A model generated the notes under the pieces. The model was given only the letters and a program-made list of their open reading frames with translations, was not told the DNA's origin and ran no database searches. Shown piece by piece: positions 9,126 to 16,694 of a stretch of 33,856 nt of DNA (position 1 is the first letter of the stretch; every line of letters begins with the position of its first letter). The translations under genes and the position numbers were made by a program. The DNA comes from an uncultured cyanobacterium (lineage in GTDB: Bacteria; Cyanobacteriota; Vampirovibrionia; Vampirovibrionales; JAGQHJ01), in the NCBI GenBank assembly GCA_937922745.1, contig CALAJO010000161.1:1-33856 (forward strand), in the 5' to 3' direction.

Positions 9126-11295
9126 TTAGACAAACAAGGCGGCAGTAATATCAGCCGCCGTTAATTGAAAGGCGCCAAAATTGAACTGCTCAACCTGGCC
9201 GGTACCCGCCCCAAGGTTGGTATTGGCGTCTTCATCGAAATTGAAGAAATCAACAATGGTCAAACTATCGTACCAGTCCGTATACACAAGATCATCGCCG
9301 TTATGATAGAAATAAGCCTGGATAAACTCGGTAATGCTGCTTGGCGCATTTAACTCCTGGCCGGATAGATCCAAGACGTCATTGCCAGCGGCATCGTGAA
9401 TCAAATCGTAACCATAGCCGAAGGCAAAATTGGTATAGGTATCATTGCCTTCGCCACCAAAAAGCATATCGTTGCCAAGCCCGCCATTCAGCGTATCATT
9501 GCCAGACAAACCGAAAACAATATCATCCCCTTCGCCCGCAAGAATCATTTCATTTGCATCGGTCGCGATAATCACCTCGTTAGCCTCGGAAAATTCAAAA
9601 ATATCAAATTTCTGAAGCTTAGCAAAACTCCCCAGGCTGATGCTGGGTACAAGTGCTTTCACCTGGGCTTCGTCCAACGGGTTCACTAAATCAAACACCG
9701 TTGGATCCAACGAGCCAAGTTGGCCATTGGTAAGATTGATCAATGCAAAATAGCCTTCCTCCACAAAGAAGTCGCCAAGCCCGGTAACACGATCGTTGAG
9801 GTTATCCGTAGCAATAATCACCTCAAAATTTGCAATGTTATCTGTCGACTCATAGACCGAATCCCCGTTCCAATCCTTCATCACTGTTTTAAGGTCTGCC
9901 TGGTAAAGAATGGCAGCAGGCTCATCAGTGTTCTGGTCAAAATCATATGTTAGCGTATCGGTGTGTTCTCCCCCATTCAGGGTATCGTTTCCATGGCTTC
10001 CTTTAATGGTGTCATTTCCTTTGTTACCATTTAATGTATTATTGGCGCTATTGCCTATCAGGGTGTCATGGCTGGTTCCACCCCATACATTCTCAATTCC
10101 AGATAGGGTAATGGTTCCTGTTCCATCTGTCATTAAACCCGTTGCCAGGTTAACCAGCTCGGCCGTATTAACACCGCGAATATCCACTGTATCGGAGCCA
10201 ATGCCGCCAATAACCTGGGTGCCGTAACCAAAGCTGAAGTCGGCAAAAACAAAGGTATCATTACCACTACCGCCATCCAGGGTATCAGCTCCGGTATTCG
10301 CATTACTTTTTCCAATAATCACGTCGTTACCAGCCAATCCTTGAATATAGTTGCTTCCGGCGGTACCAGTAATCCTATCGTTTTCTCCACTGCCAATTAC
10401 GTTCTCAATCTGCGCACCGGCTTGAATAGTTAAACTTTGTACTGTTGAACCGTTCAAACGTTTTGCACCGGTTGCCAGATCGATATTGTATCCATTGCCG
10501 GCAGTAACATATGCATTTGAAAAATCCAATGTATCAATACCGCTTACGTCCCCATATTGGGCTAAAGGATCCAATGATGATCCGACAATAATGTCTTTAC
10601 CAAAGTTTCCGGAAAAGACATAGGTGTCATCACCTTCTTCGCCATTGAGGGTATCGTTCCCCAAGCCACCGTTGATGGTATCATCCCCGGCACTGCCGCT
10701 CAAGACATTTGCAGCATTATTCCCTCTAATCCGGTCATGGGATTCACTTCCTAAAACCATTTCGAATGCCAGGGCAGACTGGCCTGGCATTAAGGTGATT
10801 GTATTACCGCCACCTCCGTTTAAAGCCTGTACAATCAAAGTTGTTGACCCAGAAAGGTTAATATCGTACCCATTCCCACCTGCTGTAAAGGATGCAGGGG
10901 CAACATTAATTAAATCAATCCCGCTCGTCTCACCTTTAATCCGGTCAAGGCCAAATGCCCCGGTAAACGTATAATAATCATTTCCTTCACCGCCACTTAA
11001 AAAATCGTTGTGGTTGCCACCATTCAGTTCATCATGCCCGGCATCGCCATATAAAACGTCATTCTGATCGCCTCCATGCAAGTAGTCATTCTGATCGCCA
11101 CCGAAAAGGGTATCGTTACCGGCATCACCATAAAGCGAATCGTTGCCGGCCTGACCGTACAAAATATCCGAGCCATCTTCTCCATAGACCTTATCCTGCA
11201 TACACCCTGTCATCGTTAGCCCGCGCAGAGATAGTATCACTCCCTGTTGTGCCATAAATTAAATTTTTGCTGGCATTGCCCACAATATTAGCCAT
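9126..11295 (-). CDS. RTX calcium-binding repeat protein with a probable 5' frameshift
   Basis: The uninterrupted frame runs from ATG 11255 and encodes 709 aa dense in RTX nonapeptides (GGxGNDxLx type): blocks near residues 21-100 (YGDAGNDTL, HGGDQNDVL), 170-210, 300-340, 400-430 and 575-610. The C-terminus ends in a hydrophobic run (ITAALFV), as in type I secretion substrates. The first 20 residues after ATG 11255 do not resemble RTX repeats, but another frame starting at ATG 11295 reads MANIVGNASKNLIYG and further repeats before stopping at 11191. Its RBS AAGGGTG lies 7 nt upstream. So the true start is probably 11295 and a deletion near 11190-11205 separates the two parts. Expected to be exported and to bind Ca2+; no T1SS transporter genes are in the window. 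The function of the mature protein is unknown (adhesin, S-layer or enzyme scaffold are possible). Confidence 0.88.
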
Positions 11296-11302
11296 AAATC
11301 AT

Positions 11303-11309
11303 CACCCTT
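11303..11309 (-). promoter_or_regulatory. Ribosome binding site for the upstream RTX start
   Basis: AAGGGTG on the minus strand, 7 nt before ATG 11295. No comparable site precedes ATG 11255, so this site decides in favour of the frame that is later broken. Confidence 0.65.
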
Positions 11310-11393
11310 CTACTCTTGGAGCATTCAACAATAGGTCAAATCCACTCTTCAATTTTACAGTTGTAATTTCACTTACAAAACAAATTTATTGTC

Positions 11394-11410
11394 GAATACT
11401 AAAAGTATTC
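11394..11410. repeat. 7-bp palindrome in the RTX upstream region
   Basis: GAATACT (11394-11400) and AGTATTC (11404-11410) form a perfect inverted repeat with a 3-nt centre, about 100 nt upstream of the RTX start. A second one, TTACAGTTGTAA, lies at 11355-11366. Either could be an operator. The rest of the 264-nt gap is AT-rich with no gene seen. Confidence 0.3.
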
Positions 11411-11559
11411 AATCAATAAATAAAACCAGATTTTCTTTAAAAAGTTACATAGTATAAACATAGAGATATATACTGAAATTAGAGCAAGTAACGGGAAGCC
11501 GACAAGCATAAGTTAAGGACGAGATAGCACTGCAGTTTTTCTTCTGCTTACCCCGAGAG

Positions 11560-12378
11560 TTAAAGTGCTTGATGTGCCCTTGGACCAGAAGTCAACTCCG
11601 AATGCTTTAGGCTTTTCACGTACTGAGCTATTGAGGAGTAATGTTTGATGGGATGCTGCGCCAATATGGAAAGCAATGCATAAATTCGCTTTGCCGTTGC
11701 GTTTTTTTTGTCATCTGAAACAATATCGTTTTCGATAAACAAAATGTAATCAGGATCTTCCAGCCTATCCGTAGTGCCTGTTAAAGTAACGGCATGCATA
11801 TCCGCTGGGGCTTTTGGACTCAGCATGAATTGGGCAGCCTTAAGGTACTTGATAATTTTATTCGGATGCTTGCGCAAATCCTCTTGAATAAAGTCGAAAT
11901 AGGCTTGTCCATGACGTATTTCATCATCCGCAATACACTTAAAAATGGTTTTACCCACAGGTTCTTCCAACCAATCGCTCATACTTTGATACCAGGCAGC
12001 CAAACGATGCTCACTGAGAAAGTGAATCATCAAAATTGTTTCCTGGTTACTTTCCGGGATGGTCATCCGTAGCGGCTGAAGCTCACTATTGCCAATTTCA
12101 ATCCCAAGGCAGGAGAGATACCGCTTTAACACCAAAAAGTGTTTCATTTCCTCGTAATACCACACGGATACGAAGCACGAAAAATCAATATTATCGTAAA
12201 AATCCCGGAGAAAAGCCTCTGTTGCAAACAAGGAGCCGATTTCTGTTTTACAGACCTGGTGAATAATCTGTTTTTGCTTGTCCGTTAGTAATAAAGCATC
12301 GATAAGATGCCAGTCTATATCTTGTGTTAACCTCCACCGAAGGGGTTCAAGTTTATTAAAGTGTTTTTCGTAGAGCAT
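11560..12378 (-). CDS. Ferritin-fold diiron protein, acyl-ACP desaturase-like
   Basis: 272 aa, ATG 12378. The all-helical sequence carries two carboxylate/His iron motifs, EEMKH (E77, H80) and DEIRH (E153, H156), plus acidic residues on the intervening helices (E45 or E54, and E123 in SEHRLAAWY). This four-helix arrangement is that of the fatty acid desaturase type 2 (acyl-ACP desaturase) and related diiron oxidases. It is shorter than plant desaturases (about 360 aa), and the region after residue 165 is not recognisable. No signal peptide. It is transcribed divergently from a Fur/PerR-like regulator, so a link to iron or peroxide is possible. Oxidase or desaturase activity is inferred from iron ligands only; substrate unknown. 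Confidence 0.7.
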   Translation of the reverse strand: MLYEKHFNKLEPLRWRLTQDIDWHLIDALLLTDKQKQIIHQVCKTEIGSLFATEAFLRDFYDNIDFSCFVSVWYYEEMKHFLVLKRYLSCLGIEIGNSELQPLRMTIPESNQETILMIHFLSEHRLAAWYQSMSDWLEEPVGKTIFKCIADDEIRHGQAYFDFIQEDLRKHPNKIIKYLKAAQFMLSPKAPADMHAVTLTGTTDRLEDPDYILFIENDIVSDDKKNATAKRIYALLSILAQHPIKHYSSIAQYVKSLKHSELTSGPRAHQAL

Positions 12379-12578
12379 TTGCTTTCCCTCTTAAACAGAC
12401 CGTATATGAGGACGGAATTTAGTTTAAGAGGAAGTTGTAACAGGAGAACAACGAATATGCATCCTCCATTTATCGATGATATATGAACATCTTTTGTCAG
12501 GGAGTCATAGGACTCAAAATCCAGCTTCCTGCAATTTACATAGAAAGTAGAAGTATCCAGAAATTTTTCGGAAAAAGA

Positions 12579-12607
12579 TTGACAAATAACAAAATTAGAC
12601 TTATTCT
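12579..12607 (+). promoter_or_regulatory. Promoter of the Fur/PerR-like gene
   Basis: Perfect -35 TTGACA (12579-12584), 17-nt spacer, -10 TATTCT (12602-12607). Expected start near 12614, giving a 29-nt leader to ATG 12643. Confidence 0.75.
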
Positions 12608-12609
12608 AA
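12595..12609. promoter_or_regulatory. PerR/Fur-type operator overlapping the regulator's -10
   Basis: TTAGACTTATTCTAA, a near-palindrome with TTAGA/TCTAA ends, close to the PerR box TTATAATNATTATAA. It covers the -10 element, so binding would block transcription of the regulator itself. Confidence 0.7.
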
Positions 12610-12642
12610 ACATAGATAAATTAAACCTTGGATTTTGATCCG

Positions 12643-13041
12643 ATGACGTCGATTGATGACCTGTTGATACAGCACAATGTAAAACCCACCCCACAACGGG
12701 TGGTCATTACGCAGTTCCTAATGGAGTCTGATGCGCACCCGACTGCGGACGAGATTATGGAAGGCGTGAAGGCTCGGTTGCCTGTCTGCATGTCTCGCGC
12801 GACCGTGTATAATACGCTGAATACGCTGGTACAGGCAGGCGTGATCAAGGAAGTTTCGTTTGAGGCGGGGCGCACCCGATACGATGCCAACCTGATTGAG
12901 CATCATCACTTTGTTGATCTCAAGACCGGACGAATTTTGGATATTCCCTGGGAGCGCGTTTCCGAACTCTGCCAAAGCCTGGGGCCGGAATACAAAATTC
13001 AGGATTACCAGATTACCTTTTATGGGGAAATGAACCCTTAG
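12643..13041 (+). CDS. Fur-family regulator, PerR-like
   Basis: 132 aa from ATG 12643; an in-frame TTG at 12628 would add five residues, and neither start has a strong RBS. N-terminal winged helix (HPTADEIMEGVK; recognition helix SRATVYNTLNTLVQAGVI), then the dimerisation domain with the EHHHFVDL metal-binding histidines. Family members sense metal or peroxide and repress stress genes. Unlike typical Fur/PerR, the CxxC that binds structural zinc is absent: the position reads DLKTGR. Its operator overlaps its own promoter, and a 13/15-identical copy lies ahead of the rubrerythrin gene, so it most likely controls both. PerR-like is preferred over Fur because of this target; redox sensing is inferred. 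Confidence 0.9.
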   Translation: MTSIDDLLIQHNVKPTPQRVVITQFLMESDAHPTADEIMEGVKARLPVCMSRATVYNTLNTLVQAGVIKEVSFEAGRTRYDANLIEHHHFVDLKTGRILDIPWERVSELCQSLGPEYKIQDYQITFYGEMNP

Positions 13042-13070
13042 TTTTTGCTCTAAAATTTTTTGCTCATCAA

Positions 13071-13085
13071 TTAGACTTAATCCAA
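13071..13085. promoter_or_regulatory. Second PerR/Fur-type operator, upstream of rubrerythrin
   Basis: TTAGACTTAATCCAA matches the operator at 12595-12609 in 13 of 15 positions, and lies 33 nt before the rubrerythrin ATG and 29 nt after the regulator's stop. Confidence 0.65.
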
Positions 13086-13118
13086 AAATAGAAAAAGTAA
13101 AAAGAAAGGAACCCAACT

Positions 13119-13610
13119 ATGTCTCACCACACCCATAACACCCGCACTGCCGCCAACCTAGAAGCCGCCTTCGCAGGCGAATCCATGGCGAACCGCAAGT
13201 ACCTGTATTTCGCTAAAATCGCGCGAGAACTGGGAAACGAAGAGGTTGCCCGCCTGTTCGAACGGACAGCCGAACAGGAAACCGGCCACGCCTTTGCCCA
13301 CCTCGACTTGATTTACCCGAAAAAGGATATGACGGTTGAGCGTTTGCTGGAGCTGGCTATCGAAGGCGAACTTTACGAAACCAACCAGATGTACCCAGAA
13401 TTTGAGCGGATAGCCCGCGAGGAAGGCGACGAATCCGCCGTGGCCGAGTTTAAGGAGCAGGCCGAGGAGTCCCGCGAGCATGCATCGGTCTTTCAGCAGG
13501 CAGCGCGTCGTTTTAAAGCCTTGGGCATGGTGGAAGCCCATCACGCTGCCCGATACCAGCAGGCGTTGGACAACCTGACCCAATCCGGCGAAGTTCGCCA
13601 AGCCTCCTAG
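13119..13610 (+). CDS. Short rubrerythrin (no rubredoxin domain)
   Basis: 163 aa, ATG 13119 with AAAGGA upstream. Rubrerythrins are diiron peroxidases that reduce H2O2 in the cytoplasm. Ligand motifs: E21 (GESMANRKYLYFA), E54xxH57 (EQETGH), E84/E87 and E95 in the EGELYETNQMYPEF stretch. The last motif reads EESREHA, so the position three before H121 is Ser, with E117 one residue earlier. The C-terminal CxxC pairs of a rubredoxin domain are absent, so electrons must come from a separate partner. It lies 77 nt after the Fur/PerR-like gene behind its own operator copy and ends in a clear terminator. Function secure at family level. Confidence 0.93.
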   Translation: MSHHTHNTRTAANLEAAFAGESMANRKYLYFAKIARELGNEEVARLFERTAEQETGHAFAHLDLIYPKKDMTVERLLELAIEGELYETNQMYPEFERIAREEGDESAVAEFKEQAEESREHASVFQQAARRFKALGMVEAHHAARYQQALDNLTQSGEVRQAS

Positions 13611-13677
13611 TTTCTCTTCTACACTCATTCTCACACTACTTGACTTAAACCACTTTCAACCTGAGCAAGCATCAGGT

Positions 13678-13713
13678 GGGTGAGCCTCGTCCTACGGCTC
13701 ACCCTTTCTCTTT
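13678..13713 (+). terminator. Terminator of rubrerythrin
   Basis: GGGTGAGCC (13678-13686) pairs with GGCTCACCC (13696-13704) around a 9-nt loop, followed by TTTCTCTTT. Confidence 0.85.
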
Positions 13714-13805
13714 GGAAGGGTCCTTCTGGAAATTACCGGGCCGGGGAACTGCTTTAGGCTGGGATGAACCCTATAATGTGACAAAAGAGAAGTGAGGTCA
13801 TCCGT

Positions 13806-14189
13806 ATGATGAAACAGATTCAAGCTGCCGTACTTGCATTGCTGATTGCGTCCTCCATTAGCTATAGCGCCATGGCCGACGAGCTGACCCCACAGCAGCA
13901 AGCCATTGAAAAACGCGTTTACACCTATATCAATTCCCTGAATGATGAGATTCGGGACGGCGAGCGCGACGGCTCCCTGAAAAAGCCCGAAGTGAACCAT
14001 TTAATCAACCAGTTGCACAGTGTGCAAAACCGCCTGGAAAATTTTAAATCCGCCCAAAACCTGGATCCCCAGAAAGAATTACAGTTAACCCGCCAGCTCA
14101 ACCGAATTGATAGCGACATCAGCTATATGCAAAACAATAACCTCCGCTGGCAACGCCAACATCAGGTCCGTATGAGAAATCATCGGTAA
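13806..14189 (+). CDS. Small exported helical protein, unknown function
   Basis: 127 aa. N-terminal signal peptide: a basic start (MMKQ), a hydrophobic core (AAVLALLIASSISYS) and a cleavage site near AMA-DE. The mature part of about 100 aa is charged and helical (KRVYTYINSLNDEIRDGERDGSLKK; TRQLNRIDSDISYMQ), rich in Gln, Asn and Arg, with no Cys and no recognised motif. It probably resides in the periplasm. The RBS is a GAGG about 8 nt before ATG 13806; a second ATG follows directly. It is not joined to rubrerythrin, since a terminator separates them. Confidence 0.75.
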   Translation: MMKQIQAAVLALLIASSISYSAMADELTPQQQAIEKRVYTYINSLNDEIRDGERDGSLKKPEVNHLINQLHSVQNRLENFKSAQNLDPQKELQLTRQLNRIDSDISYMQNNNLRWQRQHQVRMRNHR

Positions 14190-14221
14190 TAGTGGCTTAT
14201 AGAAGGCGCAATTTAATCCAA

Positions 14222-14857
14222 TTACTGAACAACAAAGTCATGGCCTGCTTTTTCATATTTGCAGGCAATGTGAATCATACTGTTGTTCCGCCATTGAACT
14301 TGCGGCTGAAATACATCTTCTTCTCGAAGTAACTCCCTCTTAAATCCGTTCTGATCATGAAGTGTATAGATATAGATATATGAGTGAGCCTGATACACAA
14401 CTATCTTATGTTCTCCATCAGGTGAAACTGTAGTTTGAACAACTGATACGGTTCCAGGATCACAATAATTTTCACCAATGATGTGTAGCAGCAAGTAGGG
14501 AACCGCCATAAATATGACAATAGATAGCGAAATGACCAGCCGGGATTGCTTCAAGCTGTTATCCCTTGATAAGAAGACGATATGCAGAAAAGCAACCAGG
14601 CCGTAGAGCAATATTAACAGCCCAACGAATATGGGATGTTGATCATAAGTTTCATAAGGATGACCATAACGATCGTTCAGAATGAAAAAGCCTACTGCGA
14701 GAAATACTATCTGGCTATACAATATGGCTTTACCCGACCTTGGAAGGCTAGTCAGACGCTTGCAGTAAGACAATCCCGCTTCAGAATTTTCCTGCTTGAT
14801 GATGATTGAAGTTATAAGCAGCCAAATTGCCGTAAAACAGAGGAAAACAAACCCCAT
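14222..14857 (-). CDS. Four-helix membrane protein with a C-terminal extracytoplasmic domain, unknown
   Basis: 211 aa if started at ATG 14857, which has GAGA 6 nt upstream; the frame is open to an ATG at 14920, but those 21 extra residues are hydrophilic and precede a clear first membrane segment. Hydrophobic stretches lie near residues 1-20, 43-62, 77-96 and 106-125. The C-terminal 80 residues (VVQTTVSPDGEHKIVVYQAHSYIYIYTLHDQNG) look like beta-strands, possibly a small domain outside the membrane. No family recognised. Its 3' end meets the 13806-14189 gene convergently 32 nt away. Confidence 0.65.
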   Translation of the reverse strand: MGFVFLCFTAIWLLITSIIIKQENSEAGLSYCKRLTSLPRSGKAILYSQIVFLAVGFFILNDRYGHPYETYDQHPIFVGLLILLYGLVAFLHIVFLSRDNSLKQSRLVISLSIVIFMAVPYLLLHIIGENYCDPGTVSVVQTTVSPDGEHKIVVYQAHSYIYIYTLHDQNGFKRELLREEDVFQPQVQWRNNSMIHIACKYEKAGHDFVVQ

Positions 14858-15120
14858 AATATTCTCTTTTTTTGAATGTATTTGAAATATCGGCAAGAAC
14901 TCATCCTGCTGAAGATGCACTATCGTATTGCATAACTAAAAAAGCTGTTGCCTGGTTATTACACCCATTTGTCCCCTCTTATAGTCAGATGTTATGCATG
15001 AGAAATTTTCAGAAGTCAACTATACGACGGGTAGTCAGTGGAGAAAAAATTCGCGAGAATAAGGATAACTTCTGAAGCAAAGTCCTTGACCAAACGAGTG
15101 GAAGCAAGTCCAGGTGTGTC

Positions 15121-16686
15121 ATGCATTCGTCTCCGACGAAACCTGACCGGGGTTTTAAGCCGGTTGAATCCAAACCGAATTTGACAATTATAGCGCGTCC
15201 AACCCTATCGCAAGCGGAACGAGAGCAGGCGATGGCGCTCATCTTAAAGGAAAGTTTTATTGGCCCGGCCATTGCCGCCATTACTACTGGGGTGTTTATG
15301 GTGGGGTTTGCCTTGCAGTTCAAGGCATCAAACCTGTTTATCGGGTTGATGACGGCGCTGCCATGGTTGGCGCAACTGCTGCAACTGCCCACAATTTATC
15401 TGTTGCAGAGAGTTCGCTCCCGTAAGCGGGTCACTGTCATAGCATCCATCCTTAGCCGGTTATGCCTGCTGCCCATGGTACTAACACCGTTCCTGCCATC
15501 CGAAAAAATATCGCTACTTGTTTTTGCGCTGGGCTTTTTGGGCTATACCGGCTTCGGAGCCGTCAGCAACTGCGCCTGGAATGCATGGCTAAAGGACATT
15601 GTGCCCACGGCGGATCTGGGTTCCTTTTTTTCCAAGCGCCTGGCATGCATTGCGGCAGTCACCATCCTGGTGATTGGGCTTGGCGGATGGTTTATCAGCC
15701 TGATGCGCTACCAGGCGGAAGACCTGCGAATGATAGGCTATAGTGGATTATTCCTGGTGGCATTTCTCATTGGGATGGCAGGGCTGGGATTGCTCAAGCG
15801 TATTCCGGAGCCAACTGAGTCCCGTGCGGAATTCAACCAGTCACTTCCCTTGCTGGAAACTTTGAAAAAACCGCTACAAAACCGTAACTTCCGATCACTG
15901 CTGGCTTTTATGGCCTCCTGGCATTTTGCGGTCAATCTGGCGACGCCGTTTTTTACGGTGTACATGCTGACGTTACTGGATTACCCCATGGCCGTGGTAA
16001 CAATGATGGCAATTATCTGCCAGGTTGCCAACATGCTGTCCCTCCGTATTTGGGGTGCCCTGGCGGACAGACTGGGCAACAAAGCCGTCCTAAAAGTCTG
16101 TGCGCCGCTCTATCTGTTTTGTATCCTCAGTTGGACGTTTACCACGCTACCGGAAACTCACGCGATGACATTTCCATTGATTGTGGTTATCCATCTGCTG
16201 CTGGGAATTGCCACTGCCGGCGTAACGCTGGCCAATGGCAATATCGCCATGAAATTGGCCCCTGCCGACGATCCAACGGCCTACCTGGCGGCCAACAGCT
16301 TTGCCGCATCCCTGGCCGCCGGAACCGCGCCGATTCTGGGTGGGCTGTTTGCCGATGTCTTTGCCCGACAAGAGTTGTCGCTTGTGTTGCAATGGAACAA
16401 ACCGGGTGCGGATATGGTGTTAAAAACGCTGGATTTCCATTCCTGGGATTTCTTTTTCGCCCTGGCCTTTATTTTTGGGATGTACGCCATTTGCAAGCTC
16501 AAGGCTGTAAAGGAAGGCGAGAAAGTCGGTAAAAGAACGGTGATTCGCGAATTTGCAATGGAGCTTCAGCATCACTCGTTTGGCTGCGTGTCGTGGTTCA
16601 AAAACCACAGGTTACTGGCAGGCCGGATTACAATGGGTTCTGCGCTTATTGCCGGATGCCTGAGCTTATGGCCTTTTCATCGTTAA
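15121..16686 (+). CDS. Major facilitator superfamily transporter
   Basis: 521 aa, ATG 15121 with AGGTG 5 nt upstream. About 12 hydrophobic segments after a hydrophilic 40-residue N-terminus. The loop after the second segment (LLQRVRSRKRVTVI) resembles MFS motif A, and the matching central loop reads WGALADRLGNKAVL. Expected in the inner membrane as a proton- or substrate-driven carrier. Transported molecule unknown. The C-terminal 50 residues include a basic stretch and one more hydrophobic segment (ITMGSALIAGCLSLWPF). Its stop is 8 nt from the stop of the histidine kinase gene on the other strand. Confidence 0.88.
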   Translation: MHSSPTKPDRGFKPVESKPNLTIIARPTLSQAEREQAMALILKESFIGPAIAAITTGVFMVGFALQFKASNLFIGLMTALPWLAQLLQLPTIYLLQRVRSRKRVTVIASILSRLCLLPMVLTPFLPSEKISLLVFALGFLGYTGFGAVSNCAWNAWLKDIVPTADLGSFFSKRLACIAAVTILVIGLGGWFISLMRYQAEDLRMIGYSGLFLVAFLIGMAGLGLLKRIPEPTESRAEFNQSLPLLETLKKPLQNRNFRSLLAFMASWHFAVNLATPFFTVYMLTLLDYPMAVVTMMAIICQVANMLSLRIWGALADRLGNKAVLKVCAPLYLFCILSWTFTTLPETHAMTFPLIVVIHLLLGIATAGVTLANGNIAMKLAPADDPTAYLAANSFAASLAAGTAPILGGLFADVFARQELSLVLQWNKPGADMVLKTLDFHSWDFFFALAFIFGMYAICKLKAVKEGEKVGKRTVIREFAMELQHHSFGCVSWFKNHRLLAGRITMGSALIAGCLSLWPFHR

Positions 16687-16694
16687 CAAACGTT

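Noticed and set aside
9126-11255. CRISPR-like direct repeats
   Set aside because: The repeated DNA encodes RTX nonapeptides in one frame, with no unique spacers of uniform length.
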